From Zea mays (taxonomy: Eukaryota; Streptophyta; Magnoliopsida; Poales; Poaceae), in assembly GCF_902167145.1 (NCBI RefSeq), contig NC_050096.1, forward strand, positions 181,137,825 through 181,201,824: a stretch of DNA of 64,000 nucleotides, written 5' to 3'. The notes beneath the pieces are model-generated. The model had not been told where the DNA came from. It was given only the letters and a program-made list of their open reading frames with translations, and ran no database searches. A program made the translations under genes and the position numbers. Shown one piece after another: positions 22,656 to 32,323 of the stretch (position 1 is the stretch's first letter; the number at the start of each line of letters is the position of its first letter).

Positions 22656-23908
22656 TGAGAGCACCTAGAGGGGGGGGGGGTGAATAGGTGATCCTGTAAA
22701 ACTTGAAACTTAATCCAACAAAACTTGATTAGGAGTTAGCACAATAAGGCCAAGTGGCTAGAGAGGAGTTCTCTTGTGAGACACAATAAACACAGTAAGG
22801 ACAAGCACAAGAGACACGAGGATTTATCCCGTGGTTCGGCCAAGTACAAAACTTGCCTACTCCACATTGTGGCGTCCCAACGGACGAGAGTTGCACTCAA
22901 CTCCTCTCAAGCGATCCAATGATCAACTTGAATACCATGGTGATCTTCTTTACTTTACTCTTTCCCGTTTGTGAGGAATCTCCACAACTTGGAGTCTCTC
23001 GCCCTTACAATAAGAATCAAAATGAAGCACTAGAGTAAGGGAGGGAAGCGACACACTCAAAACCACAGCAAATACGCACACACAAGATCAAGACTTGAGC
23101 TCAACACAATATCTCAAGGTTCTAACTAGAACAGAGCTCAAATCACTAAGAATGTCGAACAAGTGTGCAAGAATGAAGTGTGAGTGATCAACAATGCTCA
23201 AAGGATGCTTGGTGTACTCCTTCATACGCCTAGGGGTCCCTTTTATAGCCCCAAGGCAGCTAGGAGCCGTTGAGAGCATTCCAGGAAGGCAATTTTTGCC
23301 TTCTGTCGCCTGGCGCACCGGACAGTCCGGTGAACCACCGGACACTGTCCGGTGCGGATTTCTTTCCTTCTTTGGCGAAGCCGACCGTTGGAGTTTCAGA
23401 GCCGTTGGCGCACCGGACACTGTCCGGTGCACACCGGACAGTCCGGTGCCCCCTTCTGACTGTTGGCTCTGCCACGCGTCGCGCGCGGATTACGCGGCCG
23501 ACCGTTGGCCCGGCCGACTGTTGGCTCACCGGACAGTCTGGTGCATCACCGGACAGTCCGGTGAATTTTAGCCGTACGCCGCCAACGAAGTCCCGAGAGC
23601 AGCTAGTTGACAGACGCCAGCCTGGCGCACCGAACACTGTCCGGTGCACCACCGGACAGTCCGGTGCACCAAGACTGAGCAGACTCTTGGCTGCTTCGAT
23701 CCAAGCTTCTCCAATTATATTTTCTCTGATTCTAGTACTTAGACAAACATGTTAGTACACAAAAACCGATGTACTAAGTCTAGAATCATACCTTTGTATT
23801 GACTTGCACCTTATCCACCATTTGGCATAGTTTATCATTTAAGCACTTATGTTGGACATTAAATCACCAAAATACTTAGAAATGGACCAAGGGCACATTT
23901 CCCTTTCA
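22656..23908 (-). repeat. 5' LTR of element F
   Basis: This 1253-bp LTR runs from tgagagcacc to ttccctttca. A palindrome array lies at about 23310-23670 and a TATA box at 23247-23241 on the minus strand. It is highly similar to 14994-16222. An extra ~20-bp palindrome copy near 23537 explains most of the length difference. Confidence 0.92.
23241..23247 (-). promoter_or_regulatory. TATA box in element F 5' LTR
   Basis: On the minus strand, tataaaa in 'ggctataaaaggg'. It is the likely promoter core for element F transcription. Confidence 0.65.
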
Positions 23909-23913
23909 CTTGC

Positions 23914-25041
23914 CCAGTTAAAGAAACCCTCGGCCGCTCTGCGATGAGCCGGAGCCGGAGGCAGCGGTGTTAGCATGGACAGAGGCGGAGTTGGCTCGAA
24001 AAGAAGATCTCGTCGGCCTAGGAGCAGGTGACTTCCTAGGCCGAGGAGGTGTAGCAGCGGCGGCCGGAGCCTGGCCGGGTCGTCCGCTGGCGGGACCAAC
24101 GTCGGAGTCGGATTGACGAGGCCATGAGCCGGGCTGATGTCCTCGGGGGACAGCTGGCTGAGGCTACGGGGCGGCTGATCAAGCCATCTGCTTGGGCCGG
24201 GTTTTTGGAGGAGACCCTGGCAGCGATGGCCCAGGCACGGTGCTGACGTCTTCCTTTGAGGGGGAGATCCTCCGACCGTGTCGCCGTCCGAGGCCGGGTC
24301 GGATTCCGCCGAAGGTGGAGTCGACGCCGAGGGTGCTGCTGCCCCCCTATTGATGTCTGAACCCGCAGGATCAGTTGGTCTGTAGTATGCATATGTTTTT
24401 TTTTGCAGCCACCGAGGCCCAAACATACCATCGTCGAGTTGTAAAGCTGCGTTTCTTTTCCCCTTGTTTCGAGTATCAGGACTTGTTCGTCGGTAGCAGA
24501 ATCGTTTATCCGAGCAAGAGTTACTTTTCACGGAAGGTGATGAGTGAGGTATCCGTATCCCGGAGGCGTAGGAGTCCCTCGGCTCGGTCGGCCATGCTGC
24601 TTACGTGTACTCTTACTCGTCCATAGGATTCTGTTATCGATATAGTCGAGAAGACACAAAAAATCGTTTCGGCAGAAAAGCTTTCGAGCGTTAAGACTTG
24701 TTCGGCCAGCGGAATCGCTTATCCGAGCGTGAGTTACTTATCGCAGAAGGTGATGAGTGAGGTATCTGTATCCCGGAGGCATAGGAGTCCCTCGGCTCGG
24801 TCGGCCTTGCCGCTTACGTGTACTCCGTCGTTTTCAGGATCCCACTGTTGAAGTAGTCGAAAAGCACGAAAGATGTTCTGGCAGAAAGACTTTTTCCGAG
24901 GAAAATTTTGACGCAGAGGGAGTTCCCCCCTTCTAGCCCCCGAGGGAGGGTCGGGCTTCGCCGAGGCAAGGCTGACCCTTCCTTGATGGTTAGACTTTAT
25001 TTGTGTATGTAAACGAGGTATATGAATGACTTGAAAACATC
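23914..25041 (-). other. Huck-like 3' non-coding region, proximal part
   Basis: This is the continuation of the Huck E 3' region between element F and the end of integrase. It is GC-rich and holds two copies of a repeat at 24534-24600 and 24749-24820, about 215 bp apart, with surrounding similarity ('cttatccgagcgtgagttac'). No domain-bearing reading frame is recognised. The open frames at 23839-24531 overlap the LTR edge and are not supported. Confidence 0.6.
24534..24820. repeat. Dispersed Huck 3'-region repeat, copies 2 and 3
   Basis: Copies at 24534-24600 and 24749-24820 share 'gtgaggtatccgtatcccgg' and 'ctcggctcggtcggcc' with copy 1 at 14913-14979. The spacing between copies 2 and 3 is about 215 bp, and the intervening sequence is partly repeated too. 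Confidence 0.75.
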
Positions 25042-27612
25042 TTAAGGGTAGAAGCGACGTAGCTGTCGGATGTTTCAAGCGTTGCTGTAGACCTCGCCTT
25101 GAATGTTGGCCAGCTTGTATGTTCCGAGCTTCAAAATCTTGGCGATGATGAACGACCCTTCCCAGGGAGGCGTGAGCTTGTGGCGCCCTCGGGCGTCTTG
25201 TCGTAGCCGAAGCACCAAGTCGCCCACCTGGAGGTCTCGGGACCGAACCCCTCGGGCGTGGTAGCATCGCAGGGACTGCTGATACCTTGCCGAGTGTAGT
25301 AAGGCCATGTCCCGAGCCTCTTCCAGCTAGTCCAGTGAGTCTTCTCGGTTGGTACGGTTGCTTTGGTCGTTGTACGCCCTCATCCTCGGGGATCCGTATT
25401 CTAAGTCTGTGGGCAAGATAGCCTCGACCCCATAGACTAGAAAGAACAGCGTGAAGCCTGTGGCTCGGCTTGGCGTCGTTCTCAGACTCCAGACCACCGA
25501 GGGGAGTTTTTCATCCATCGCCTGCCGAACTTGTTGAGGTCATTGTAGATCCTCGGCTTGAGTCCCTGTAGAATCATGCCGTTGGCACGCTCTACCTGCC
25601 CATTCGTCATGGGGTGAGCTACGGTGGCCCAGTCCACCCGAATATGGTGGTTTTCGCAGAAGTCCAGGAACTTTCTGCCAGTGAACTGGGTGCCGTTGTC
25701 GGTGATGATGGAGTTCGGGACCCCGAAGCGATGGATGATGTTGGTGAAGAACGCCACCGCCTGCTCGGACCTGATGCTGTTTAGGGGTTGGATCTTAATC
25801 CACTTGGAGAATTTGTCGATAGCGACCAGCAGGTGCGTGTATCCCCCGGGTGCCTTCTGCAAGGGACCGACGAGGTCCAGACCCCACACAACAAACGGCC
25901 AGGTGATGGGTATTGTTTGCAAGGCCTGAGCGGGTAGGTGCGTCTGCCTTGCATAGAATTGACACCCTTGGCAGGTGCGTACAATCCTAGTGGCGTCGGC
26001 CACCGCGGTTGGCCAGTAGAAACCCTGTTGGAAGGCGTTTCCAACGAGGGCCCGGGGTGCAGCGTGGTGGCCGCAAGCCCCTGAGTGTATTTCTTGCAAT
26101 AGCTCCTGACCTTCGGCGATGGATATGCATCGCTGGAGGATGCCTGAGGGGCTGCGGTGGTAGAGCTCCTTTCCATCACCCAGCAAGACGAACGACTTGG
26201 CGCGCCGTGCCAGTCGCCGAGCTTCGGCTCTGTCGAGGGGTAGGTCTCCTCAGTGGAGATATTGCAGGTATGGGGTCTGCCAGTTTCGATTAGGCGCGAC
26301 CCCATTCCGCTCTTCTTCGACGCGCAGTGCCTCACCCTCGGGGCCGAGGGTGCCTCGGGCTGGGCCGATGGTGCCTCGAGCTGAGCTGAGGGTGCCTCGG
26401 GCTGAACCGAGGCCTTCTCAGGCTTGGGCGTGTCGTCGGTCTTGACGGAGGGTTGATGTAGGTCTTGGGAGAAGACGTCCGAAGGAACCGTTGTCCGCCC
26501 CGAGGCTATCTTAGCTAGCTCGTCCACAATCTCGTTGTATCGTCGGGCGATGTGGTTGAGCTCGAGCCCATAGAACTTGTCCTCCAGGCGCCGAACCTCA
26601 TCGCAGTAGGCTTCCATCTTCGGGTCACGGCAATGGGAGTTCTTCATGACTTGGTCGATGACAAGCTGCGAGTCGCCACGAGCGTCGAGGCGCCGGACCC
26701 CTAGCTCGATGGCGATGCGCAACCCGTTAACCAGAGCCTCGTACTCGGCCACATTGTTGGACGCTGGGAAATGGAGGCGCAGCACGTAGCGGAGGTGCTT
26801 CCCGAGGGGTGAGATGAAGAGCAGGCCCGCGCCCGCTCCTGTTTTCATCAGCGACCCGTCGAAAAACATGGTCCAGAGTTTCGGTTGGATCAGAGCTGCT
26901 GGAAGCTGGGTGTCGACCCATTCAGCCACAAAGTCCACCAGGACTTGGGACTTGATGGCTTTCCGAGGGGCGAACGAGATTGTCTCGCCCATAATCTCCA
27001 CCGCCCACTTTGCAATCCTACCCGAGGCCTCTCGGCACTGGATGATCTCCCCCAGGGGGGAAGGATGACACCACAGTCACCGGATGAGACTCGAAGTAGT
27101 GTCGCAACTTTCGCCGCGTCAGAATTACCGCGTACAGTAGCTTCTGAATTTGCGGGTAGCGGATTTTGGTCTCGGACAGTACCTCACTGATGAAGTAGAC
27201 CGGCCTCTGGACGGGCAATGCGTGCACCTCTTCTCGTCTCTCGACCACGATCATGGCGCTGACCACCTGAGTGGTAGCGGCGACGTAGATCAAGAGGGCT
27301 TCTCCGGCAGCGGGGGGCACCAAGATGGGCGCGCTTGTAAGGAGTGCCTTGAGGTTCTCGAGGGCTTCCTCGGCATCGGGGGTCCAAGTGAAGCGCTCGG
27401 TCTTCCTTAAGAGGCGGTACAGAGGTAGGCCTCTTTCGCCGAGGCGTGAGATGAAACGGCTTAGAGCCACAAGGCATCCCATGACCCTCTGTACTCCTTT
27501 CAAGTCCTTGATGGGGCCCATGTTGGTGATGGCCGTGATTTTCTCCGGGTTGGCCTCGATGCCCCGCTTGGAGACGATGAACCCCAGGAGCATGCCTCGG
27601 ATTCGCATCTGG
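25042..27612 (-). pseudogene. pol: Element E pol remnant: connection, RNase H and integrase
   Basis: On the minus strand the segment opens abruptly at GMLLGFIVSKRGIEANPEKI, the end of RT. A connection domain and RNase H follow (MFFDGSLMKTGAGAG, NNVAEYEALVNGL, ARGDSQLV). Then come an Ala/Pro-rich linker and the integrase zinc finger (HSGACGHH, CQGCQFYA). The core has D in GLDLVGPL, D in ITDNGTQF and E in GQVERANGM. The tail (LTPPWEGSF) ends at a TAA at 25044-25042. Frameshifts occur near 27050, between 26186 and 26300, and near 25515. Nonsense codons lie near 25329 and 25096. The RT core with its YxDD box is absent. It is not functional. Confidence 0.85.
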
Positions 27613-29391
27613 CGCCTCCTTGGAAAGGCTCTCTAGGTCGGCGATGAGGGCCTCGGATTCGGCGAGGGCCTCGGCGTACTCCACGCACTCCACGTCGCAT
27701 TCGTACGTGTGTCGGTACGTGGAGCCGACGGTGATGACCCCATTGGGGCCCGACATCTTGAGCTTGAGGTAGATGTAGTTGGGGACGGCCATGAACTTGG
27801 CGTAGCATGGTCTCCCCAGCACTGCGTGGTAGGTTCCTCGGAACCCGACCACCTCGAACGTGAGGGTTTCCTTTCGGAAGTTGGAGGGAGTCCCGAAGCA
27901 GACGGGCAGATCGAGTTGCCCAAGGGGTTGGACACGTTTCCCGGGGATGATCCCGTGAAAGGGTGCCGCGCCGGCCCGGATCGTGGACAGATCGATCTGC
28001 AGGAGCCCGAGGGTCTCGGCGTAGATGATGTTGAGGCTGCTGCCTCCGTCCATGAGGACCTTGGTAAGCCTGACGCTGCCGATGACGGGATCGACAACGA
28101 GCGGGTACTTTCCCGGGCTCGGCACGCGGTCAGGGTGGTCGCCTTGGTCGAAGGTGATGGGCTTGTCGGACCAGTCTAGGTAGACTAGCGCCGCCACCTT
28201 CACCGAGCAGACCTCCCGGCGCTCTTGCTTGCGGTGCTGAGCCGAGGCGTTCGCCACTTGTCCACCGTAGATCATGAAGCAATCGTGGACCTCGGGGAAC
28301 TCCTCTGCCTTGTGATCCTCCTTCTTGTCGTTGTTGTGGGCTCTGCCACCTTCCGCCGGCGGCCCGACCTTGTGGAAGTAGCGCCGAAGCATGACGCACT
28401 CCTCAAGGGTGTGCTTGACGGGACCCTGATGATAGGGGCATGACTCCTTGAGCATCTTGTCGAACAGGTTGGCGCCTCCAGGAGGCTTCCAAGGGTTCCT
28501 GTGCTCGGCGGCGGCGACAAGGTCTGCGTCAACGGCGTCGTGTTTCGCTTGCAACTTCTTCTTGCCCTTCTTTTTGGTGCCGCGCTGAGCGGACGCCTCG
28601 GGGACATCTTCCGGCTGGCGCCCCTGAGGCTGCTTGTCCTTCCGGAAAATGGCCTCGACCACCTCCTGACCAGAGGCGAACTTGGTGGCGATGTCCATCA
28701 GCTCGCTCGCCCTGCTGGGAGTCTTGCGACCCAGCTTGCTCACCAGGTCGCGACAAGTGGTACCGGCGAGGAACGCGCCGATGACATCTGAGTCGGTGAT
28801 GTTGGGCAGCTCGGTGCGCTGCTTCGAAAATCGCCGGATGTAGTCCCGCAGGGATTCTCCCGGCTGCTGGCGGCAGCTCGGGAGATCCCAGGAGTTGCCA
28901 GGGCGCACGTATGTGCCCTAGAAGTTACCGGCGAAGGCTTTGACCAGGTCGTCCCAGTTGGAGATCGGCGCAGGAGGCAGATGCTCCAGCCAGGCTCGGG
29001 CGGCGTCGGAGAGGAACAGGGGGAGGTTGTGGATGATGAGGTTGTCATCGTCCATTCCACCCAGCTGGCAGGCCAGCCGGTAGTCCGCGAGCCATGGTTC
29101 CGGCCTTGTCTCCCCCGAGTACTTGGTAATGGTAGTCGGGGTTCGGAACCGGGTCGGGAACGGCGCCCGTCGTATGGCCCGACTGAAAGCTTGCAGATCG
29201 GGTGGTTCGGGCGAGGGGCTCCGATCCTCCCCGCTGTCGTAGCGTCCCCCACGCCTAGGGTGGTAGCCTCGGCGCACCTTATCGTCGAGGTGGGCTCGAC
29301 GGTCGCGGCGGTGGTGCTCGTTGCCGAGGTGACTCGAGGCCGCAGACGCTGTGTCCCGCGTGCGCCCGGTGTAGACCGAGGCTTCCCGCAT
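27613..29391 (-). pseudogene. gag-pro: Element E gag (C-terminal part) and protease
   Basis: From 29391 down, one frame carries the retrotransposon gag core (EPWLADYRLACQLGG, AWLEHLPP, WDDLVKAFAGNF). A TAG follows at 28920-28918, then SLRDYIRRFSKQRTELPN. A zinc-binding block CPYHQGPVKHTLEEC comes next (a C-H-H-C variant of the usual knuckle). The protease reads KVLMDGGSSLNIIY, a DGGS active site usual in the Tat group, and VLGRPCYAKFMAVPNY. The frame then hits the deletion junction near 27610 and continues only as out-of-frame RNase H sequence. Gag would assemble the particle and protease would cut the polyprotein. Confidence 0.83.
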
Positions 29392-30565
29392 GAATCAGGA
29401 AGTCGCGGCGCGATGCTCCGGGGGGGTACCCCTGCCTTCGGGAGGCAAAGCTTTTGGCCCGTCGGACCGTGGCATCCTCCAGAAGATTCTTGAGCTCTCC
29501 CTAGATACGTCGCCCCTCGGTGGTGGATGGTTCCGGCATCGCTCGGAGTAGTATTGCTGCTGCAGCCAGGTTTTGGCCGACCCCACTGGAAGCCGGGGGC
29601 AGCCTCGCCCTGGCATCGTTGGTGATGCGGTGCTGGACGTCCTGGGCCAGATGACGCGCCTCTCCGGCCGGTGCTCGGCCTGCCCACTCCTGCCCGATAT
29701 TCTGCCGGGGCTGCACAAGTTGTCCTGCTTCCTCGTCGAGCCTGGCCTGCATCTCGCGGATTAGCTCGAGCTGTGCGTCCTGACCCCCCGCAGGGACTGG
29801 GACCACAACTAGCTCCCGAAGGATGTCAACGCGAGGCGCAGGCCTAGGGGGATCGCCGTCCTCCGGCATACCAAGGTGGTTGCCTTCGTCGAGACCCCCT
29901 AGGTCGATGTGGAAACATTCACGACTTGGGCCACAGTCCTCGTCGCCGAGGCTGTGGCTGCCATCGGAGCAATCGGAGAGGCAGTAGTCACATGCGGTCA
30001 TGAAGTCCCACATGGCACTGGGGTTACCGAGCCCGGAGAAATCCCAACCATAGTCGGGCTCGTCATCTTCCTCGGAACCCGGGGGCCCGTAGGTCGAGAC
30101 GGCCGTCAGTCGGTCCCAGGGTGACCACATATGATACCCCGGAAGGTTCGGATATGCCTTTATGAAAGCATCCACCAAAGCGGAGTCGCTTGGTGGGTCG
30201 AAGCTGAATCTAAAAGGCACAGGATGGAAAGCGGACGGTACCTCTTGATCGACGGATGGTGACGGAGTCGCGTCGGGGACGGACTGCACCGTTATCTCAG
30301 GTACGAGGCTAACACCCAGCAGGTCCTTCGCGAGCATGCTGGCGTCGTCCGTCTGCTTGGGGTTGGCGTGTTGCAGGGAAACGACGCTCGTCTTCGTTTC
30401 AGACGCGAGGTCAACGCCCGACGTGTCCCCCGCTGGGGCGCCGGTGTCGTCGACTCGCTCGACAGCCGACGAGGTGCCGCCTCCTGCTTGGCCATGGTTG
30501 CCCCGCCTCCTCCTCTGTCGACGGGGAAGGTGACAGGACAGACCCGGATGCTGTTCTTCCGTCAC
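29392..30565 (-). pseudogene. gag: Element E gag, N-terminal part
   Basis: An open frame from 30565 to 29501 reads as a 354-residue acidic Pro/Asp/Glu-rich protein. It has a patterned middle (NLPGYHMWSPWDRL, EDDEPDYGWDFSGLG) and a helical end (QLELIREMQARLDEEAG). It is followed, after a frameshift, by the gag core at 29391. This is the usual place for the N-terminal domain of Huck-like gag. The true start may be a downstream ATG, as 30565 is only the longest reading. I recognise no named domain. Confidence 0.6.
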
Positions 30566-30779
30566 GCGGGGAAGACGTCGTCGATTCCGCCGTCGTCAGG
30601 CGGGCTGACAGCCGCCATTGTCGTTGTCGCGCGGCGGAGGAAGGAGTATCATGTCGTAGCTACCGTCGAGGGACATGAACTCGAGACTCCCGAAACAGAG
30701 CATCGTCCCGGGTTGGAGAGGTTGCTGGAGACTACCCATCTGGAGCTTGACGGAAAGCTGTTCGTCAACACGCAGCAGG

Positions 30780-30797
30780 CCCCTACCTGGCGCGCCA
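30780..30797 (-). other. Primer-binding site of element E
   Basis: On the minus strand, TGGCGCGCCAGGTAGGGG, two bases inside the 5' LTR. I do not assign the tRNA. Confidence 0.65.
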
Positions 30798-30799
30798 AC

Positions 30800-31286
30800 T
30801 GTCGGCGTTTCGACCCCGGGGGGTCCCTGGACCGACGAGTAAATTGTCGTTGTGTGTCCCAGCCCAGATGGGTCGGTGCGAGACGGAACACAAGGGGGAA
30901 AACAGTAAGGGGAAACCGCGACCTCGTGTTGTCCTGCGCCCAGGGCGGATGCGCTTGCAGTAGGAGGTTACAAGCGTTCGCGGGGGAGAGAGAGAGTGAG
31001 CCTTGTGCGTCAGCCCGTTCTCCCGCGCGGCCACCTTCTTTACGAGGGCTCTGGACCTTCCTTTTATAGTCGTAAGGAGAAGGCCCAGGTGTACAATGGG
31101 GGGTGTAGCAATGTGCTAACGTGTCTAGCAGAGGGAAGCCAGAGTCCTATATACATGCCAATGTGGCTGTCGGAGAGGTTTTGGCGCCCTGTTCATGTGA
31201 TGTCGTGGCCGTCGGAGGAGCGCATGAGCCCTGTAGGAGTATAGCTGTCGGAGCTGTCGGGTCCTTGCTGACGTCTCCTTGCTTCC
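30800..31286 (-). repeat. 5' LTR of element E, inner piece
   Basis: Starts tgtcggcgtttcgacc and matches 10453-10940 of the 3' LTR. It is cut at gcttcc by element C, and the last five bases are one copy of the TSD cttcc. It includes the TATA box at 31078-31072. The LTR resumes at 40681. Confidence 0.9.
31072..31078 (-). promoter_or_regulatory. TATA box in element E 5' LTR
   Basis: On the minus strand, tataaaa in 'gactataaaaggaagg'. The insertion of C separates it from the upstream 54-bp repeats that would be its U3 neighbours. Confidence 0.6.
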
Positions 31287-31870
31287 TGTTGGGGACTTGT
31301 TCTCAAATGCTCTGCCTTAAGAACAAGGCAACATAAAATGTTAAATGTTAACGTCCTTCGTCCATGAAACATTATTCCCTTGAGGATAATGAACCTTGGA
31401 CGAAGGTTGAAGAGAATATAATTACGAAGGTTAAGTCTTCGTAATTAAATTATAACAGATTGTATAAGATAACACAAAATAAAGGGTATAAAAAGGTAAA
31501 TGAATCATAAACGAATTATATTATATTTTCTTAATATATTGAATCATTGAATACAGTTATACCTCTGCCTTGGCAAAGATTGGTTCCCGAAAGATACGAT
31601 TACAATTACCAGGATGCGTGAACAGTAAAGGAATACTGTTCACTATTTATAGACACAGGACACAGCCTGTGAAGAATTACAATTATGCCCCTCATAAAAG
31701 TTTACAACATTGACTCAGACCCTTATGGGCTAAAAGGTCACTCTATCTTTAAGTCGGTTTGTAATACCGAAGCTTCATGAAGAGGAACCTTCGGCCATCC
31801 CATACAAACAGCTTCAGCCGAAAGCCGCTTCTTCCTACAAGACCTTCGGCGACGAAGCATAGTCCCAACA
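31287..31870 (-). repeat. 3' LTR of element C
   Basis: 584 bp, tgttggggacttg to catagtcccaaca. Compared with 40092-40675 I see g/a in 'gcgtgaacag' and c/t in 'aaagccgctt', and no indel. Confidence 0.95.
31644..31651 (-). promoter_or_regulatory. TATA box in element C 3' LTR
   Basis: On the minus strand, tataaata in 'tgtctataaatagtg'. The matching box lies at 40456-40449 in the 5' LTR. Confidence 0.55.
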
Positions 31871-32323
31871 GTAGCCCCTTTCGCGGTGCTAGATCGTTTT
31901 TCGTAACGAGCTTGATCCGTGAAAAAAGTCTCTTAAGCTTCGGGGAGCCGAAGGTCCAAAAAACACCTTCCCTGAGCTCGTTGCCGAGAAAACGATTCAG
32001 TTTCCCAGCGCGTAGCGGTCCCACCTTGCAGAGTTACTGTTTGTCTCTGCGGTCCACCACGCAGCGAGTGCAAGCGGGTGTCCGCCTGGTGTAAAAATCC
32101 TGGCGCTTCGCCTTCTTACCTGCAGTACTATATAAACAGACGAGTAGGTGCGAAGTTACCACAGCATTCATTGCTATTTGCACTGTTTTGCTGCCAAAAT
32201 TTTTAACCATCGCCGAAGCTTGACTCTCGGAATCGAACGAAGCTCCAACTTGAAGCCTGCTTCGTCAGAAAAAAAAACTTCGGAAGAAAAAAAAGTATTT
32301 AATTTCCACAAATTCAGAATTAA
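31871..32323 (+). promoter_or_regulatory. Promoter and 5' leader of the element C antisense gene
   Basis: The left end carries the sense-strand polypurine tract (minus strand accgcgaaaggggctac, 31871-31887). The rest is conserved with 5432-5880 of element A, including the TATA box and a downstream leader 'ttaccacagcattcattgct'. No protein is evident. Confidence 0.6.
32129..32136 (+). promoter_or_regulatory. TATA box of the element C antisense gene
   Basis: tatataaa in 'actatataaacagacgag', 188 bp before the ATG at 32324. It is conserved in element A. The inferred start of transcription is near 32160, leaving a 5' leader of about 160 bp. Confidence 0.65.

Larger units (their letters stand above)
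14994..23908 (-). mobile_element. Element F: full-length Opie-like Ty1/Copia retrotransposon
   Basis: This 8915-bp element lies in the minus orientation within the 3' region of Huck E. The TSD cttgc is at 14989-14993 and 23909-23913. LTRs are at 14994-16222 (3', 1229 bp) and 22656-23908 (5', 1253 bp). It carries an initiator-tRNA-Met type primer-binding site, gag, pol and a polypurine tract. Damage is light: one stop in gag, one stop late in pol and a small in-frame RT deletion. A recent insertion is therefore likely. Confidence 0.93.

Noticed and set aside
28740..29687. 315-residue Ser/Thr/Pro-rich frame on the minus strand
   Set aside because: It overlaps the true gag frame (29391-28918), which carries the gag core motifs.
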